Shown here: positions 23,698 through 37,300 of the stretch, piece by piece
Numbering within the stretch: the first letter of the stretch is position 1
How the letters are laid out: each line of letters begins with the position of its first letter
Assembly (NCBI RefSeq): GCF_023091745.1
Contig: NW_026292661.1
Span: forward strand, 1,364,001-1,428,000
Reading direction: 5' to 3'
Length of the DNA stretch: 64,000 bases
DNA from: Budorcas taxicolor
Lineage: Eukaryota > Chordata > Mammalia > Artiodactyla > Bovidae
Position numbers and translations under genes: made by a program
Notes under the pieces: generated by a model
What the model was told of the DNA's origin: nothing
The model's input: only the letters and a program-made list of their open reading frames with translations
Database searches by the model: none

Positions 23698-25329
23698 TTG
23701 AGATGCGACGGGAATGACGGGAACTCTTTCCCGACGAAGCAGGGAAAGGATCCCTCATCTCGAGCTACGAGGCGGAAACGGGGCTCCTCTGGATGTGGGC
23801 GGGACCCTCGTGATTCCTCTCGAGTGGAGACGGGTATGTCGGGGAACTTCTTGATTTGCACCAAGGGTGTGAAGGACCCTTTCGAAGGTCCAGAGGTGAG
23901 GTGTGATCAGCCTCGAGACGCCTCAGCGGAAATGGGCCTCATCTCGCCTGGAGGGGAGAACCTCTTGGATTTTCTCGAGTTGCGGCAGGTCTTCTCGAGT
24001 TACGACGGGGACCTCAGGGACCCGCTCTGGTGGCCTCAGGAAAGGCCAGTCCCTATGCGACTTGCTAGGGGACCTCTCGGGATTCCTCTCCCATCCATGC
24101 TGGGGCCTCAGTCCTTGTGTGGAGTCGGGGCCGGAACCTGAGGATTCCTCTCCAGTGTTGCCATGGATCTTGGGGTGCATCTGAGTCTCCCCAGGGGAGT
24201 CAGGCCTCATCTCGAGTGGGGGCATGCACGTGCACTTTCCTCCCGAGCTGCAGCAGTAGTGTCACGCTTCCTGTCACGTGGATCAAGGAATCTGTGGCTT
24301 TCCCTCGAGGCTGTCCCTCGAGGCTTTCCCACGAGGCTTTCCCACAGGGCTGTGCCACGTGCCACCTTGGTGTGAGTCGATCCTCGGCGTGAAAGACGAG
24401 CCGGTGAAGGGAAAAGAGGTTCCTCTGGAATGGACTGAGACATCTGGGGGACTCTTGGAATGGTGGCACGACCCTGGAGTTCCTCTCGCCGTTCCTGTTG
24501 AGAGGGCCTCCTCTTGAGATGCGACGGGAACGCCGGGAACTCTTTCCCGACGAAGCAGGGAAAGGATCCCTCATCTCGAGCTACGAGGCGGAAACGGGGC
24601 TCCTCTGGATGTGGGCGGGACCCTCGTGATTCCTCTCGAGTGGAGACGGGTATGTCGGGGATCTTCTTGATTTGCACCAAGGGTGTGAAGGACCCTTTCG
24701 AAGTTCCAGAGGTGAGGTGTGATCAGCCTCGAGACGCCTCAGCGGAAATGGGCCTCATCTCGCCTGGAGGGGAGAACCTCCTGGATTTTCTCGAGTTGTG
24801 GCAGGTCTTCTCGAGTTACGACGGGGACCTCAGGGACCTGCTCTTGTGGCCTCAGGAAAGGCCAGTCCCCATGCGAGTTGCTAGGGGACCTCTCGGGATT
24901 CCTCTCCCGTCCTTGCCGGGGCCTCAGTCCTTGTGTGGAGTCGGGGCCGGAACCTGAGGATTCCTCTCCAGTGTTGCCATGGATCTTGGGGTGCTTCTGA
25001 GTCTCCCCAGGGGAGTCAGGCCTCGTCTCGAGTGGGGGCATGCACGTGCGCTTTCCTCCCGAGCTGCAGCAGTAGTGTCACGCTTCCTGTCACGTGGATC
25101 AAGGGATCTGTGGCTTTCCCTCGAGGCTGTCCCTCGAGGCTTTCCCACGAGGCTTTCCCACAGGGCTGTGCCACGTGCCACCTTGGTGTGAGTCGATCCT
25201 CGGCGTGAAAGACGAGCCGGTGAAGGGAAAAGAGGTTCCTCTGGAATGGACTGAGACATCTGGGGGACTCTTGGAATGGTGGCACGACCCTGGAGTTCCT
25301 CTCGCCGTTCCTGTTGAGAGGGCCTCCTC
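23698..25329 (+). repeat. Monomers M30-M31
   Basis: Monomers start at 23698 and 24514. M30 is M17-like (CGAAGGTCCAG, CCATCCATGCTGG, GTGCATCTGAG) but has GAATGACGGG at its start, a state that becomes common from M41 on. M31 is M3/M22-like (GGGGATCTTC, GTTGTGGCAGG, CGTCCTTGCC) with a private CTGCTCTTGTGG. They are the only left-domain-type copies to the right of M25, inserted between the two copies of block C. Confidence 0.92.
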
Positions 25330-28300
25330 TTGAGATGTGACGGGAACGCCGGGAACTCTTTCCCGACGAAGCAGGGAAAGGATCCCTCATCTCGAGCTAC
25401 GAGGTGGAAACGGGGCTCCTCTGGATGTGGGGGGGACCCTCGTGATTCCTCTCGAGTGGAGACGGCTATGTCGGGGAACTTCTTGATTTGCACCAAGGGT
25501 GTGAAGGACCCTTTCGAAGTTCGAGAGGTGAGGTGTGATCAGCCTCGAGACGCCTCAGCGGAAATGGGCCTCATCTCGCCTGGAGGGGAGAACCTCCTGG
25601 ATTTTCTCGAGTTGCGGCAGGTCTTCTCGAGTTACGACGGGGACCTCAGGGATCCGCTCTTGTGGCCTCAGGAAAGGCCAGTCCCCACGCGAGTTGCTAG
25701 GGGACCTCTCGGGATTCCTCTCCCATCCATGCTGGGGCCTCAGTCCTTGTGTGGAGTCGGGGCCGGAACCTGAGGATTCCTCTCCAGTGTTGCCATGGAT
25801 CTTGGGGTGCTTCTGAGTCTCCCCAGGGGAGTCAGGCCTCGTCTCGAGTGGAGGCATGCACGTGCGCTTTCCTCCCGAGCTGCAGCAGTCGTGTCACGCT
25901 TCCTGTCACGTGGATCAAGGGATCTGTGTCTTTCCCTCGAGGCTGTCCCTCGAGGCTTTCCCACGAGGCTTTCCCACAGGGCTGTGCCACGTGCCACCTT
26001 GGTGTGAGTCGATCCTCGGCGTGAAAGACGAGCCGGTGAAGGGAAAAGAGGTTCCTCTGGAATGGACTGAGACATCTGGGGGACTCTTGGAATGGTGGCA
26101 CGACCCTGGAGTTCCTCTCGCCGTTCCTGTTGAGAGGGCCTCCTCTTGAGATGCGACGGGAACGCTGGGAACTCTTTCCCGACGAAGCAGGGAAAGGATC
26201 CCTCATCTCGAGCTACGAGGAGGAAACGGGGCTCCTCTGGATGTGGGCGGGACCCTCGTGATTCCTCTCGACTGGAGACGGGTATGTCGGGGAACTTCTT
26301 GATTTGCACCAAGGGTGTGAAGGACCCTTTCGAAGTTCCAGAGGTGAGGTGTGATCAGCCTCGAGACGCCTCAGCGGAAATGGGCCTCATCTCGCCTGGA
26401 GGGGAGAACCTCTTGGATTTTCTCGAGTTGCGGCAGGTCTTCTCGAGTTACGACGGGGACCTCAGGGACCCGCTCTGGTGGCCTCAGGAAAGGCCAGTCC
26501 CCATGCGAGTTGCTAGGGGACCTCCCGGGATTCCTCTCCCGTCCATGCCGGAGACTCAGTCCTTGTGTGGAGTCGGGGCCGGAACCTGAGGATTCCTCTC
26601 CAGTGTTGCCATGGATCTTGGGGTGCTTCTGAGTCTCCCCAGGGGAGTCAGGCCTCGTCTCGAGTGGGGGCATGCACGTGCGCTTACCTCCCGAGCTGCA
26701 GCAGTAGTGTCACGCTTCCTGTCACGTGGATCAAGGGATCTGTGGCTTTCCCTCGAGGCTGTCCCTCGAGGCTTTCCCACGAGGCTTTCCCACAGGGCTG
26801 TGCCACGTGCCACCTTGGTGTGAGTCGATCCTCGGCGTGAAAGACGAGCCGGTGAAGGGAAAAGTGGTTCCTCTGGAATGGACTGAGACATCTGGGGGAC
26901 TCTTGGAATGGTGGCACGACCCTGGAGTTCCTCTCGCCGTTCCTGTTGAGAGGGCCTCCTCTTGAGATGCGACGGGAACGCCGGGAACTCTTTCCCGACG
27001 AAGCAGGGAAAGGATCCCTCATCTCGAGCTACGAGGCGGAAACGGGGCTCCTCTGGATGTGGGCGGGACCCTCGTGATTCCTCTCGAGTGGAGACGGCTA
27101 GGTCGGGGAACTTCTTGATTTGCACCAAGGGTGTGAAGGACCCTTTCGAAGTTCCAGAGGGGAGGTGTGATCAGCCTCGAGACGCCTCAGCGGAAATGGG
27201 CCTCATCTCGCCTGGAGGGGAGAACCTCCTGGATTTTCTCGAGTTGCGGCAGGTCTTCTCGAGTTACGACGGGGACCTCAGGGACCCGCTCTGGTGGCCT
27301 CAGGAAAGGCCAGTCCCCATGCGAGTTGCTAGCGGACCTCTCGGGATTCCTCTCCCGTCCATACCGGGGCCTCAGTCCTTGTGTGGAGTCGGGGACGGAA
27401 CCTGAGGATTCCTCTCCAGTGTTGCCATGGATCTTGGGGTGCTTCTGAGTCTCCCCAGGGGAGTCAGGCCTCGTCTCGAGTGGGGGCATGCACGTGCGCT
27501 TTCCTCCCGAGCTGCAGCAGTAGTGTCACGCTTCCTGTCACGTGGATCAAGGGATCTGTGGCTTTCCCTCGAGGCTGTCCCTCGAGGCTTTCCCACGAGG
27601 CTTTCCCACAGGGCTGTGCCACGTGCCACCTTGGTGTGAGTCGATCCTCGGCGTGAAAGACGAGCCGGTGAAGGGAAAAGAGGTTCCTCTGGAATGGACT
27701 GAGACATCTGGGGGACTCTTGGAATGGTGGCACGACCCTGGAGTTCCTCTCGCCGTTCCTGTTGAGAGGGCCTCCTCTTGAGATGCGACGGGAACGCCGG
27801 GAACTCTTTCCCGACGAAGCAGGGAAAGGATCCCTCATCTCGAGCTACGAGGCGGAAACGGGGCTCCTCTGGATGTGGGCTGGACCCTCGTGATTCCTCT
27901 CGAGTGGAGACGGCTAGGTCGGGGAACTTCTTGATTTGCACCAAGGGTGTGAATGACCCTTTCGAAGTTCCAGAGGTGAGGTGTGATCAGACTCGAGACG
28001 CCTCAGCGGAAATGGGCCTCATCTCGCCTGGAGGGGAGAACCTCCTGGATTTTCTCGAGTTGCGGCAGGTCTTCTCGAGTTACGACGGGGACCTCAGGGA
28101 CCCGCTCTGGTGGCCTCAGGAAAGGCCAGTCCCCATGCGAGGTGCTAGGGGACCTCTCGGGATTCCTCTCCCGTCCATGCCGGGGCCTCAGTCCTTGTGT
28201 GGAGTCGGGGCCGGAACCTGAGGATTCCTCTCCAGTGTTGCCATGGATCTTGGGGTGCTTCTGAGTCTCCCCAGGGGAGTCAGGCCTCGTCTCGAGTGGG

Positions 28301-28593
28301 GGCATGCACGTGCGCTTTCCTCCCGAGCTGCAGCAGTAGTGTCACGCTTCCTGTCACGTGGATCAAGGGATCTGTGGCTTTCCCTCGAGGCTGTCCCTCG
28401 AGGCTTTCCCACGAGGCTTTCCCACACGGCTGTGCCACGTGCCACCTTGGTGTGAGTCGATCCTCGGCGTGAAAGACGAGCCGGTGAAGGGAAAAGAGGT
28501 TCCTCTGGAATGGACTGAGACATCTGGGGGACTCTTGGAATGGTGGCACGACCCTGGAGTTCCTCTCGCCGTTCCTGTTGAGAGGGCCTCCTC
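25330..28593 (+). repeat. Monomers M32-M35: block C, copy 2
   Basis: Monomers start at 25330, 26146, 26962 and 27778, each 4,896 bp (six monomers) after M26-M29, with the same rare markers in the same order. M32 reads CTATG at 137-141, a hybrid of the two common states. M34 has GCTAGCGGACC and CCATACCGG. M35 has GGGCTGGACC, CAGACTCGAG and GCGAGGTGC. The 3' ends of M29 and M35 differ (GTGCAC against GTGCGC), so the duplicated block ends inside this monomer. Confidence 0.93.
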
Positions 28594-31500
28594 TTGAGAT
28601 GCGACGGGAACGCCGGGAACTCTTTCCCGACGAAGCAGGGAAAGGATCCCTCATCTCGAGCTACGAGGCGGAAACGGGGCTCCTCTGGATGTGGGCGGGA
28701 CCCTCGTGATTCCTCTCGAGTGGAGACGGGTATGTCGGGGAACTTCTTGATTTGCACCAAGGGTGTGAAGGACCCTTTCGAAGTTCCAGAGGTGAGGTGT
28801 GATCAGCCTCGAGACGCCTCAGCGGAAATGGGCCTCATCTCGCCTGGAGGGGAGAACCTCCTGGATTTTCTTGAGTTGCGGCAGGTCTTCTCGAGTTACG
28901 ACGGGGACCTCAGGGACCCGCTCTGGTGGCCTCAGGAAAGGCCAGTCCCCATGCGAGTTGCTAGGGGACCTCTCGGGATTCCTCTCCCGTCCATGCCGGG
29001 GCCTCAGTCCTTGTGTGGAGTCGGGGACGGAAACTGAGGATTCCTCTCCAGTGTTGCCATGGATCTTGGGGTGCTTCTGAGTCTCCCCAGGGGAGTCAGG
29101 CCTCGTCTCGAGTGGGGGCATGCACGTGCGCTTTCCTCCCGAGCTGCAGCAGTAGTGTCACGCTTCCTGTCACGTGGATCAAGGGATCTGTGGCCTTCCC
29201 TCGAGGCTGTCCCTCGAGGCTTTCCCACGAGGCTTTCCCACAGGGCTGTGCCACGTGCCACCTTGGTGTGAGTCGATCCTCGGCGTGAAAGACGAGCCGG
29301 TGAAGGGAAAAGAGGTTCCTCTGGAATGGACTGAGACATCTGGGGGACTCTTGGAATGGTGGCACGACCCTGGAGTTCCTCTCGCCGTTCCTGTTGAGAG
29401 GGCCTCCTCTTGAGATGCGACGGGAACGCCGGGAACTCTTTCCCGACGAAGCAGGGAAAGGATCCCTCATCTCGAGCTACGAGGCGGAAACGGGGCTCCT
29501 CTGGATGTGGGCGGGACCCTCGTGATTCCTCTCGAGTGGAGACGGCTAGGTCGGGGAACTTCTTGATTTGCACCAAGGGTGTGAAGGACCCTTTCGAAGT
29601 TCCAGAGGGGAGGTGTGATCAGCCTCGAGACGCCTCAGCGGAAATGGGCCTCATCTCGCCTGGAGGGGAGAACCTCCTGGATTTTCTCGAGTTGCGGCAG
29701 GTCTTCTCGAGTTACGACGGGGACCTCAGGGACCCGCTCTGGTGGCCTCAGGAAAGGCCAGTCCCCATGCGAGTTGCTAGGGGACCTCTCGGGATTCCTC
29801 TCCCGTCCATGCCGGGGCCTCAGTCCTTGTGTGGAGTCCGGGACGGAACCTGAGGATTCCTCTCCAGTGTTGCCATGGATCTTGGGGTGCTTCTGAGTCT
29901 CCCCAGGGGAGTCAGGCCTCGTCTCGAGTGGGGGCATGCACGTGCGCTTTCCTCCCGAGCTGCAGCAGTAGTGTCACGCTTCCTGTCACGTGGATCAAGG
30001 GATCTGTGGCTTTCCCTCGAGGCTGTCCCTCGAGGCTTTCCCACGAGGCTTTCCCACAGGGCTGTGCCACGTGCCACCTTGGTGTGAGTTGATCCTCGGC
30101 GTGAAAGACGAGCCGGTGAAGGGAAAAGAGGTTCCTCTGGAATGGACTGAGACATCTGGGGGACTCTTGGAATGGTGGCACGACCCTGGAGTTCCTCTCG
30201 CCGTTCCTGTTGAGAGGGCCTCCTCTTGAGATGCGACGGGAACGCCGGGAACTCTTTCCCGACGAAGCAGGGAAAGGATCCCTCATCTCGAGCTACGAGG
30301 CGGAAACGGGGCTCCTCTGGATGTGGGCGGGACCCTCGTGATTCCTCTCGAGTGGAGACGGGTATGTCGGGGAACTTCTTGATTTGCACCAGGGGTGTGA
30401 AGGACCCTTTCGAAGTTCCAGAGGTGAGGTGTGATCAGCCTCGAGACGCCTCAGCGGAAATGGGCCTCATCTCGCCTGGAGGGGAGAACCTCCTGGATTT
30501 TCTCGAGTTGCGGCAGGTCTTCTCGAGTTACGACGGGGACCTCAGGGACCCGCTCTGGTGGCCTCAGGAAAGGCCAGTCCCCATGCGAGTTGCTAGGGGA
30601 CCTCTCGGGATTCCTCTCCCGTCCATGCCGGGGCCTCAGTCCTTGTGTGGAGTCGGGGACGGAAACTGAGGATTCCTCTCCAGTGTTGCCATGGATCTTG
30701 GGGTGCTTCTGAGTCTCCCCAGGGGAGTCAGGCCTCGTCTCGAGTGGGGGCATGCACGTGCGCTTTCCTCCCGAGCTGCAGCAGTAGTGTCACGCTTCCT
30801 GTCACGTGGATCAAGGGATCTGTGGCCTTCCCTCGAGGCTGTCCCTCGAGGCTTTCCCACGAGGCTTTCCCACAGGGCTGTGCCACGTGCCACCTTGGTG
30901 TGAGTCGATCCTCGGCGTGAAAGACGAGCCGGTGAAGGGAAAAGAGGTTCCTCTGGAATGGACTGAGACATCTGGGGGACTCTTGGAATGGTGGCACGAC
31001 CCTGGAGTTCCTCTCGCCGTTCCAGTTGAGAGGGCCTCCTCTTGAGATGCGACGGGAACGCCGGGAACTCTTTCCCGACGAAGCAGGGAAAGGATCCCTC
31101 ATCTCGAGCTACGAGGCGGAAACGGGGCTCCTCTGGATGTGGGCGGGACCCTCGTGATTCCTCTCGAGTGGAGACGGCTAGGTCGGGGAACTTCTTGATT
31201 TGCACCAAGGGTGTGAAGGACCCTTTCGAAGTTCCAGAGGGGAGGTGTGATCAGCCTCGAGACGCCTCAGCGGAAATGGGCCTCATCTCGCCTGGAGGGG
31301 AGAACCTCCTGGATTTTCTCGAGTTGCGGCAGGTCTTCTCGAGTTACGACGGGGACCTCAGGGACCCGCTCTGGTGGCCTCAGGAAAGGCCAGTCCCCAT
31401 GCGAGTTGCTAGGGGACCTCTCGGGATTCCTCTCCCGTCCAGGCCGGGGCCTCAGTCCTTGTGTGGAGTCGGGGACGGAACCTGAGGATTGCTCTCCAGT

Positions 31501-31857
31501 GTTGCCATGGATCTTGGGGTGCTTCTGAGTCTCCCCAGGGGAGTCAGGCCTCGTCTCGAGTGGGGGCATGCACGTGCGCTTTCCTCCCGAGCTGCAGCAG
31601 TAGTGTCACGCTTCCTGTCACGTGGATCAAGGGATCTGTGGCTTTCCCTCGAGGCTGTCCCTCGAGGCTTTCCCACGAGGCTTTCCCACAGGGCTGTGCC
31701 ACGTGCCACCTTGGTGTGAGTCGATCCTCGGCGTGAAAGACGAGCCGGTGAAGGGAAAAGAGGTTCCTCTGGAATGGACTGAGACATCTGGGGGACTCTT
31801 GGAATGGTGGCACGACCCTGGAGTTCCTCTCGCCGTTCCTGTTGAGAGGGCCTCCTC
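28594..31857 (+). repeat. Monomers M36-M39: block D (tandem dimer)
   Basis: Monomers start at 28594, 29410, 30226 and 31042. M36 and M38 both have GTATG at 137-141, GGACGGAAACTGAGG and GTGGCCTTCCC. M37 and M39 both have CTAGG and GAGGGGAGG. The period is thus 1,632 bp. M37 also carries GTCCGGGACGG, shared with M28. M38 has CACCAGGGGTG and, at its end, GTTCCAGTTGAG, which recurs at the ends of M41, M45 and M50. M39 has CCAGGCCGGGG and GGATTGCTCTCC. Confidence 0.92.
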
Positions 31858-34305
31858 TTGAGATGCGACGGGAACGCCGGGAACTCTTTCCCGACGAAGC
31901 AGGGAAAGGATCCCTCATCTCGAGCTACGAGGCGGAAACGGGGCTCCTCTGGATGTGGGCGGGACCCTCGTGATTCCTCTCGAGTGGAGACGGCTAGGTC
32001 GGGGAACTTCTTGATTTGCACCAAGGGTGTGAATGACCCTTTCGAAGTTCCAGAGGTGAGGTGTGATCAGCCTCGAGACGCCTCAGCGGAAATGGGCCTC
32101 ATCTCGCCTGGAGGGGAGAACCTCCTGGATTTTCTCGAGTTGCGGCAGGTCTTCTCGAGTTACGACGGGGACCTCAGGGACCCGCTCTGGTGGCCTCAGG
32201 AATGGCCAGTCCCCATGCGAGTTGCTAGGGGACCTCTCGGGATTCCTCTCCCGTCCATGCCGGGGCCTCAGTCCTTGTGTGGAGTCGGGGCCGGAACCTG
32301 AGGATTGCTCTCCAGTGTTGCCATGGATCTTGGGGTGCTTCTGAGTCTCCCCAGGGGAGTCAGGCCTCGTCTCGAGTGGTGGCATGCACGTGCGCTTTCC
32401 TCCCGAGCTGCAGCAGTAGTGTCACGCTTCCTGTCACGTGGATCAAGCCATCTGTGGCTTTCCCTCGAGGCTGTCCCTCGAGGCTTTCCCACGAGGCTTT
32501 CCCACAGGGCTGTGCCACGTGCCACCTTGGTGTGAGTCGATCCTCGGCGTGAAAGACGAGCCGGTGAAGGGAAAAGAGGTTCCTCTGGAATGGACTGAGA
32601 CATCTGGGGGACTCTTGGAATGGTGGCACGACCCTGGAGTTCCTCTCGCCGTTCCTGTTGAGAGGGCCTCCTCTTGAGATGCGACGGGAATGACGGGAAC
32701 TCTTTCCCGACGAAGCAGGGAAAGGATCCCTCATCTCGAGCTACGAGGCGGAAACGGGGCTCCTCTGGATGTGGGCGGGACCCTCGTGATTCCTCTCGAG
32801 TGGAGACGGGTATGTCGGGGAACTTCTTGATTTGCACCAAGGGTGTGAAGGACCCTTTCGAAGTTCCAGAGGTGAGGTGTGATCAGCCTCGAGACGCCTC
32901 AGCGGAAATGGGCCTCATCTCGCCTGGAGGGGAGAACCTCCTGGATTTTCTCGAGTTGCGGCAGGTCTTCTCGAGTTACGACGGGGACCTCAGGGACCCG
33001 CTCTGGTGGCCTCAGGAAAGGCCAGTCCCCATGCGAGTTGCTAGGGGACCTCTCGGGATTCCTCTCCCGTCCATGCCGGGGCCTCAGTCCTTGTGTGGAG
33101 TCGGGGCCGGAACCTGAGGATTCCTCTCCAGTGTTGCCATGGATCTTGGGGTGCTTCTGAGTCTCACCAGGGGAGTCAGGCCTCGTCTCGAGTGGGGGCA
33201 TGCACGTGCGCTTTCCTCCCGAGCTGCAGCAGTAGTGTCACGCTTCCTGTCACGTGGATCAAGGGATCTGTGGCTTTCCCTCGAGGCTGTCCCTCGAGGC
33301 TTTCCCACGAGGCTTTCCCACAGGGCTGTGCCACGTGCCACCTTGGTGTGAGTCGATCCTCGGCGTGAAAGACGAGCCGGTGAAGGGAAAAGAGGTTCCT
33401 CTGGAATGGACTGAGACATCTGGGGGACTCTTGGAATGGTGGCACGACCCTGGAGTTCCTCTCGCCGTTCCAGTTGAGAGGGCCTCCTCTTGAGATGCGA
33501 CGGGAACGCCGGGAACTCTTTCCCGACGAAGCAGGGAAAGGATCCCTCATCTCGAGCTACGAGGCGGAAACGGGGCTCCTCTGGATGTGGGCGGGACCCT
33601 CGTGATTCCTCTCGAGTGGAGACGGCTAGGTCGGGGAACTTCTTGATTTGCACCAAGGGTGTGAAGGACCCTTTCGAAGTTCCAGAGGGGAGGTGTGATC
33701 AGCCTCGAGACGCCTCAGCGGAAATGGGCCTCATCTCGCCTGGAGGGGAGAACCTCCTGGATTTTCTCGAGTTGCGGCAGGTCTTCTCGAGTTACGACGG
33801 GGACCTCAGGGACCCGCTCTGGTGGCCTCAGGAAAGGCCAGTCCCCATGCGAGTTGCTAGGGGACCTCTCGGGATTCCTCTCCCGTCCATGCTGGGGCCT
33901 CAGTCCTTGTGTGGAGTCGGGGCCGGAACCTGAGGATTCCTCTCCAGTGTTGCCATGGATCTTGGGGTGCTTCTGAGTCTCCCCAGGGGAGTCAGGCCTC
34001 GTCTCGAGTGGGGGCATGCACGTGCGCTTTCCTCCCGAGCTGCAGCAGTAGTGTCACGCTTCCTGTCACGTGGATCAAGGGATCTGTGGCTTTCCCTTGA
34101 GGCTGTCCCTCGAGGTTTTCCCACGAGGCTTTCCCACAGGGCTGTGCCACGTGCCACCTTGGTGTGAGTCAATCCTCGGCGTGAAAGACGAGCCGGTGAA
34201 GGGAAAAGAGGTTCCTCTGGAATGGACTGAGACATCTGGGGGACTCTTGGAATGGTGGCACGACCCTGGAGTTCCTCTCGCCATTCCTGTTGAGAGGGCC
34301 TCCTC
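31858..34305 (+). repeat. Monomers M40-M42
   Basis: Monomers start at 31858, 32674 and 33490. M40 has GTGAATGACCC, CAGGAATGGCC, GGATTGCTCTCC, T at 523 and CC at 591-592. M41 has GAATGACGGG and CTCACCAGGGG. M42 has G at offset 200 and, in its 3' part, CATGCTGGGG, GAGGTTTTCCC, GAGTCAATCC and GCCATTCCTG. M40(3')-M41-M42(5') recurs 3,263 bp downstream in M44-M46 and again in M49-M51. The 3' part of M42 recurs in M47. Confidence 0.92.
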
Positions 34306-37300
34306 TTGAGATGCGATGGGAACGCCGGGAACTCTTTCCCGACGAAGCAGGGAAAGGATCCCTCATCTCGAGCTACGAGGAGGAAACGGGGCTCCTCTGG
34401 ATGTGGGCGGGACCCTCGTGATTCCTCTCGAGTGGAGACGGCTAGGTCGGGGAAATTCTGGATTTGCACCAAGGGTGTGAAGGACCCTTTCGAAGTTCCA
34501 GAGGGGAGGTGTGATCAGCCTCGAGACGCCTCAGCGGAAATGGGCCTCATCTCGCCTGGAGGGGAGAACCTCCTGGATTTTCTCGAGTTGCGGCAGGTCT
34601 TCTCGAGTTACGACGGGGACCTCAGGGACCCGCTCTGGTGGCCTCAGGAAAGGCCAGTCCCCATGCGAGTTGCTAGGGGACCTCTCGGGATTCCTCTCCC
34701 GTCCATGCCGGGGCCTCAGTCCTTGTGTGGAGTCGGGGCCGGAACCTGAGGATTCCTCTCCAGTGTTGCCATGGATCTTGGGGTGCTTCTGAGTCTCCCC
34801 AGGGGAGTCACCCTCGTCTCGAGTGGGGGCATGCACGTGCGCTTTCCTCCCGAGCTGCAGCAGTAGTGTCACGCTTCCTGTCACGTGGATCAAGGGATCT
34901 GTGGCTTTCCCTCGAGGCTGTCCCTCGAGGCTTTCCCACGAGGCTTTCCCACAGGGCTGTGCCACGTGCCACCTTGGTGTGAGTCGATCCTCGGCGTGAA
35001 AGACGAGCCGGTGAAGGAAAAAGAGGTTCCTCTGGAATGGACTGAGACATCTGGGGGACTCTTGGAATGGTGGCACGACCCTGGAGTTCCTCTCGCCGTT
35101 CCTGTTGAGAGGGCCTCCTCTTGAGATGCGACGGGAACGCCGGAAACTCTTTCCCGACGAAGCAGGGAAAGGATCCCTCATCTCGAGCTACGAGGCGGAA
35201 ACGGGGCTCCTCTGGCTGTGGGCGGGACCCTCGTGATTCCTCTCGAGTGGAGACGGCTAGGTCGGGGAAATTCTGGATTTGCACCAAGGGTGTGAAGGAC
35301 CCTTTCGAAGTTCCAGAGGTGAGGTGTGATCAGCCTCGAGACGCCTCAGCGGAAATGGGCCTCATCTCGCCTGGAGGGGAGAACCTCCTGGATTTTCTCG
35401 AGTTGCGGCAGGTCTTCTCGAGTTACGACGGGGACCTCAGGGACCCGCTCTGGTGGCCTCAGGAATGGCCAGTCCCCATGCGAGTTGCTAGGGGACCTCT
35501 CGGGATTCCTCTCCCGTCCATGCCGGGGCCTCAGTCCTTGTGTGGAGTCGGGGCCGGAACCTGAGGATTGCTCTCCAGTGTTGCCATGGATCTTGGGGTG
35601 CTTCTGAGTCTCCCCAGGGGAGTCAGGCCTCGTCTCGAGTGGTGGCATGCACGTGCGCTTTCCTCCCGAGCTGCAGCAGTAGTGTCACGCTTCCTGTCAC
35701 GTGGATCAAGCCATCTGTGGCTTTCCCTCGAGGCTGTCCCTCGAGGCTTTCCCACGAGGCTTTCCCACAGGGCTGTGCCACGTGCCACCTTGGTGTGAGT
35801 CGATCCTCGGCGTGAAAGACGAGCCGGTGAAGGGAAAAGAGGTTCCTCTGGAATGGACTGAGACATCTGGGGGACTCTTGGAATGGTGGCACGACCCTGG
35901 AGTTCCTCTCGCCGTTCCTGTTGAGAGGGCCTCCTCTTGAGATGCGACGGGAATGACGGGAACTCTTTCCCGACGAAGCAGGGAAAGGATCCCTCATCTC
36001 GAGCTACGAGGCGGAAACGGGGCTCCTCTGGATGTGGGCGGGACCCTCGTGATTCCTCTCGAGTGGAGACGGGTATGTCGGGGAACTTCTTGATTTGCAC
36101 CAAGGGTGTGAAGGACCCTTTCGAAGTTCCAGAGGTGAGGTGTGATCAGCCTCGAGACGCCTCAGCGGAAATGGGCCTCATCTCGCCTGGAGGGGAGAAC
36201 CTCCTGGATTTTCTCGAGTTGCGGCAGGTCTTCTCGAGTTACGACGGGGACCTCAGGGACCCGCTCTGGTGGCCTCAGGAAAGGCCAGTCCCCATGCGAG
36301 TTGCTAGGGGACCTCTCGGGATTCCTCTCCCGTCCATGCCGGGGCCTCAGTCCTTGTGTGGAGTCGGGGCCGGAACCTGAGGATTCCTCTCCAGTGTTGC
36401 CATGGATCTTGGGGTGCTTCTGAGTCTCACCAGGGGAGTCAGGCCTCGTCTCGAGTGGGGGCATGCACGTGCGCTTTCCTCCCGAGCTGCAGCAGTAGTG
36501 TCACGCTTCCTGTCACGTGGATCAAGGGATCTGTGGCTTTCCCTCGAGGCTGTCCCTCGAGGCTTTCCCACGAGGCTTTCCCACAGGGCTGTGCCACGTG
36601 CCACCTTGGTGTGAGTCGATCCTCGGCGTGAAAGACGAGCCGGTGAAGGGAAAAGAGGTTCCTCTGGAATGGACTGAGACATCTGGGGGACTCTTGGAAT
36701 GGTGGCACGACCCTGGAGTTCCTCTCGCCGTTCCAGTTGAGAGGGCCTCCTCTTGAGATGCGACGGGAACGCCGGGAACTCTTTCCCGACGAAGCAGGGA
36801 AAGGATCCCTCATCTCGAGCTACGAGGCGGAAACGGGGCTCCTCTGGATGTGGGCGGGACCCTCGTGATTCCTCTCGAGTGGAGACGGCTAGGTCGGGGA
36901 ACTTCTTGATTTGCACCAAGGGTGTGAAGGACCCTTTCGAAGTTCCAGAGGGGAGGTGTGATCAGCCTCGAGACGCCTCAGCGGAAATGGGCCTCATCTC
37001 GCCTGGAGGGGAGAACCTCCTGGATTTTCTCGAGTTGCGGCAGGTCTTCTCGAGTTACGACGGGGACCTCAGGGACCCGCTCTGGTGGCCTCAGGAAAGG
37101 CCAGTCCCCATGCGAGTTGCTAGGGGACCTCTCGGGATTCCTCTCCCGTCCATGCCGGGGCCTCAGTCCTTGTGTGGAGTCGGGGACGGAACCTGAGGAT
37201 TCCTCTCCAGTGTTGCCATGGATCTTGGGGTGCTTCTGAGTCTCCCCAGGGGAGTCAGGCCTCGTCTCGAGTGGGGGCATGCACGTGCGCTTTCCTCCCG

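Noticed and set aside
34531..35181. A 216-codon open frame on the - strand across M43/M44
   Set aside because: It is produced by the 1-bp length change of M43, which joins two frames that are separate in normal monomers. A second copy at 38610-39260 follows from the duplication of the block. This is not evidence of coding.
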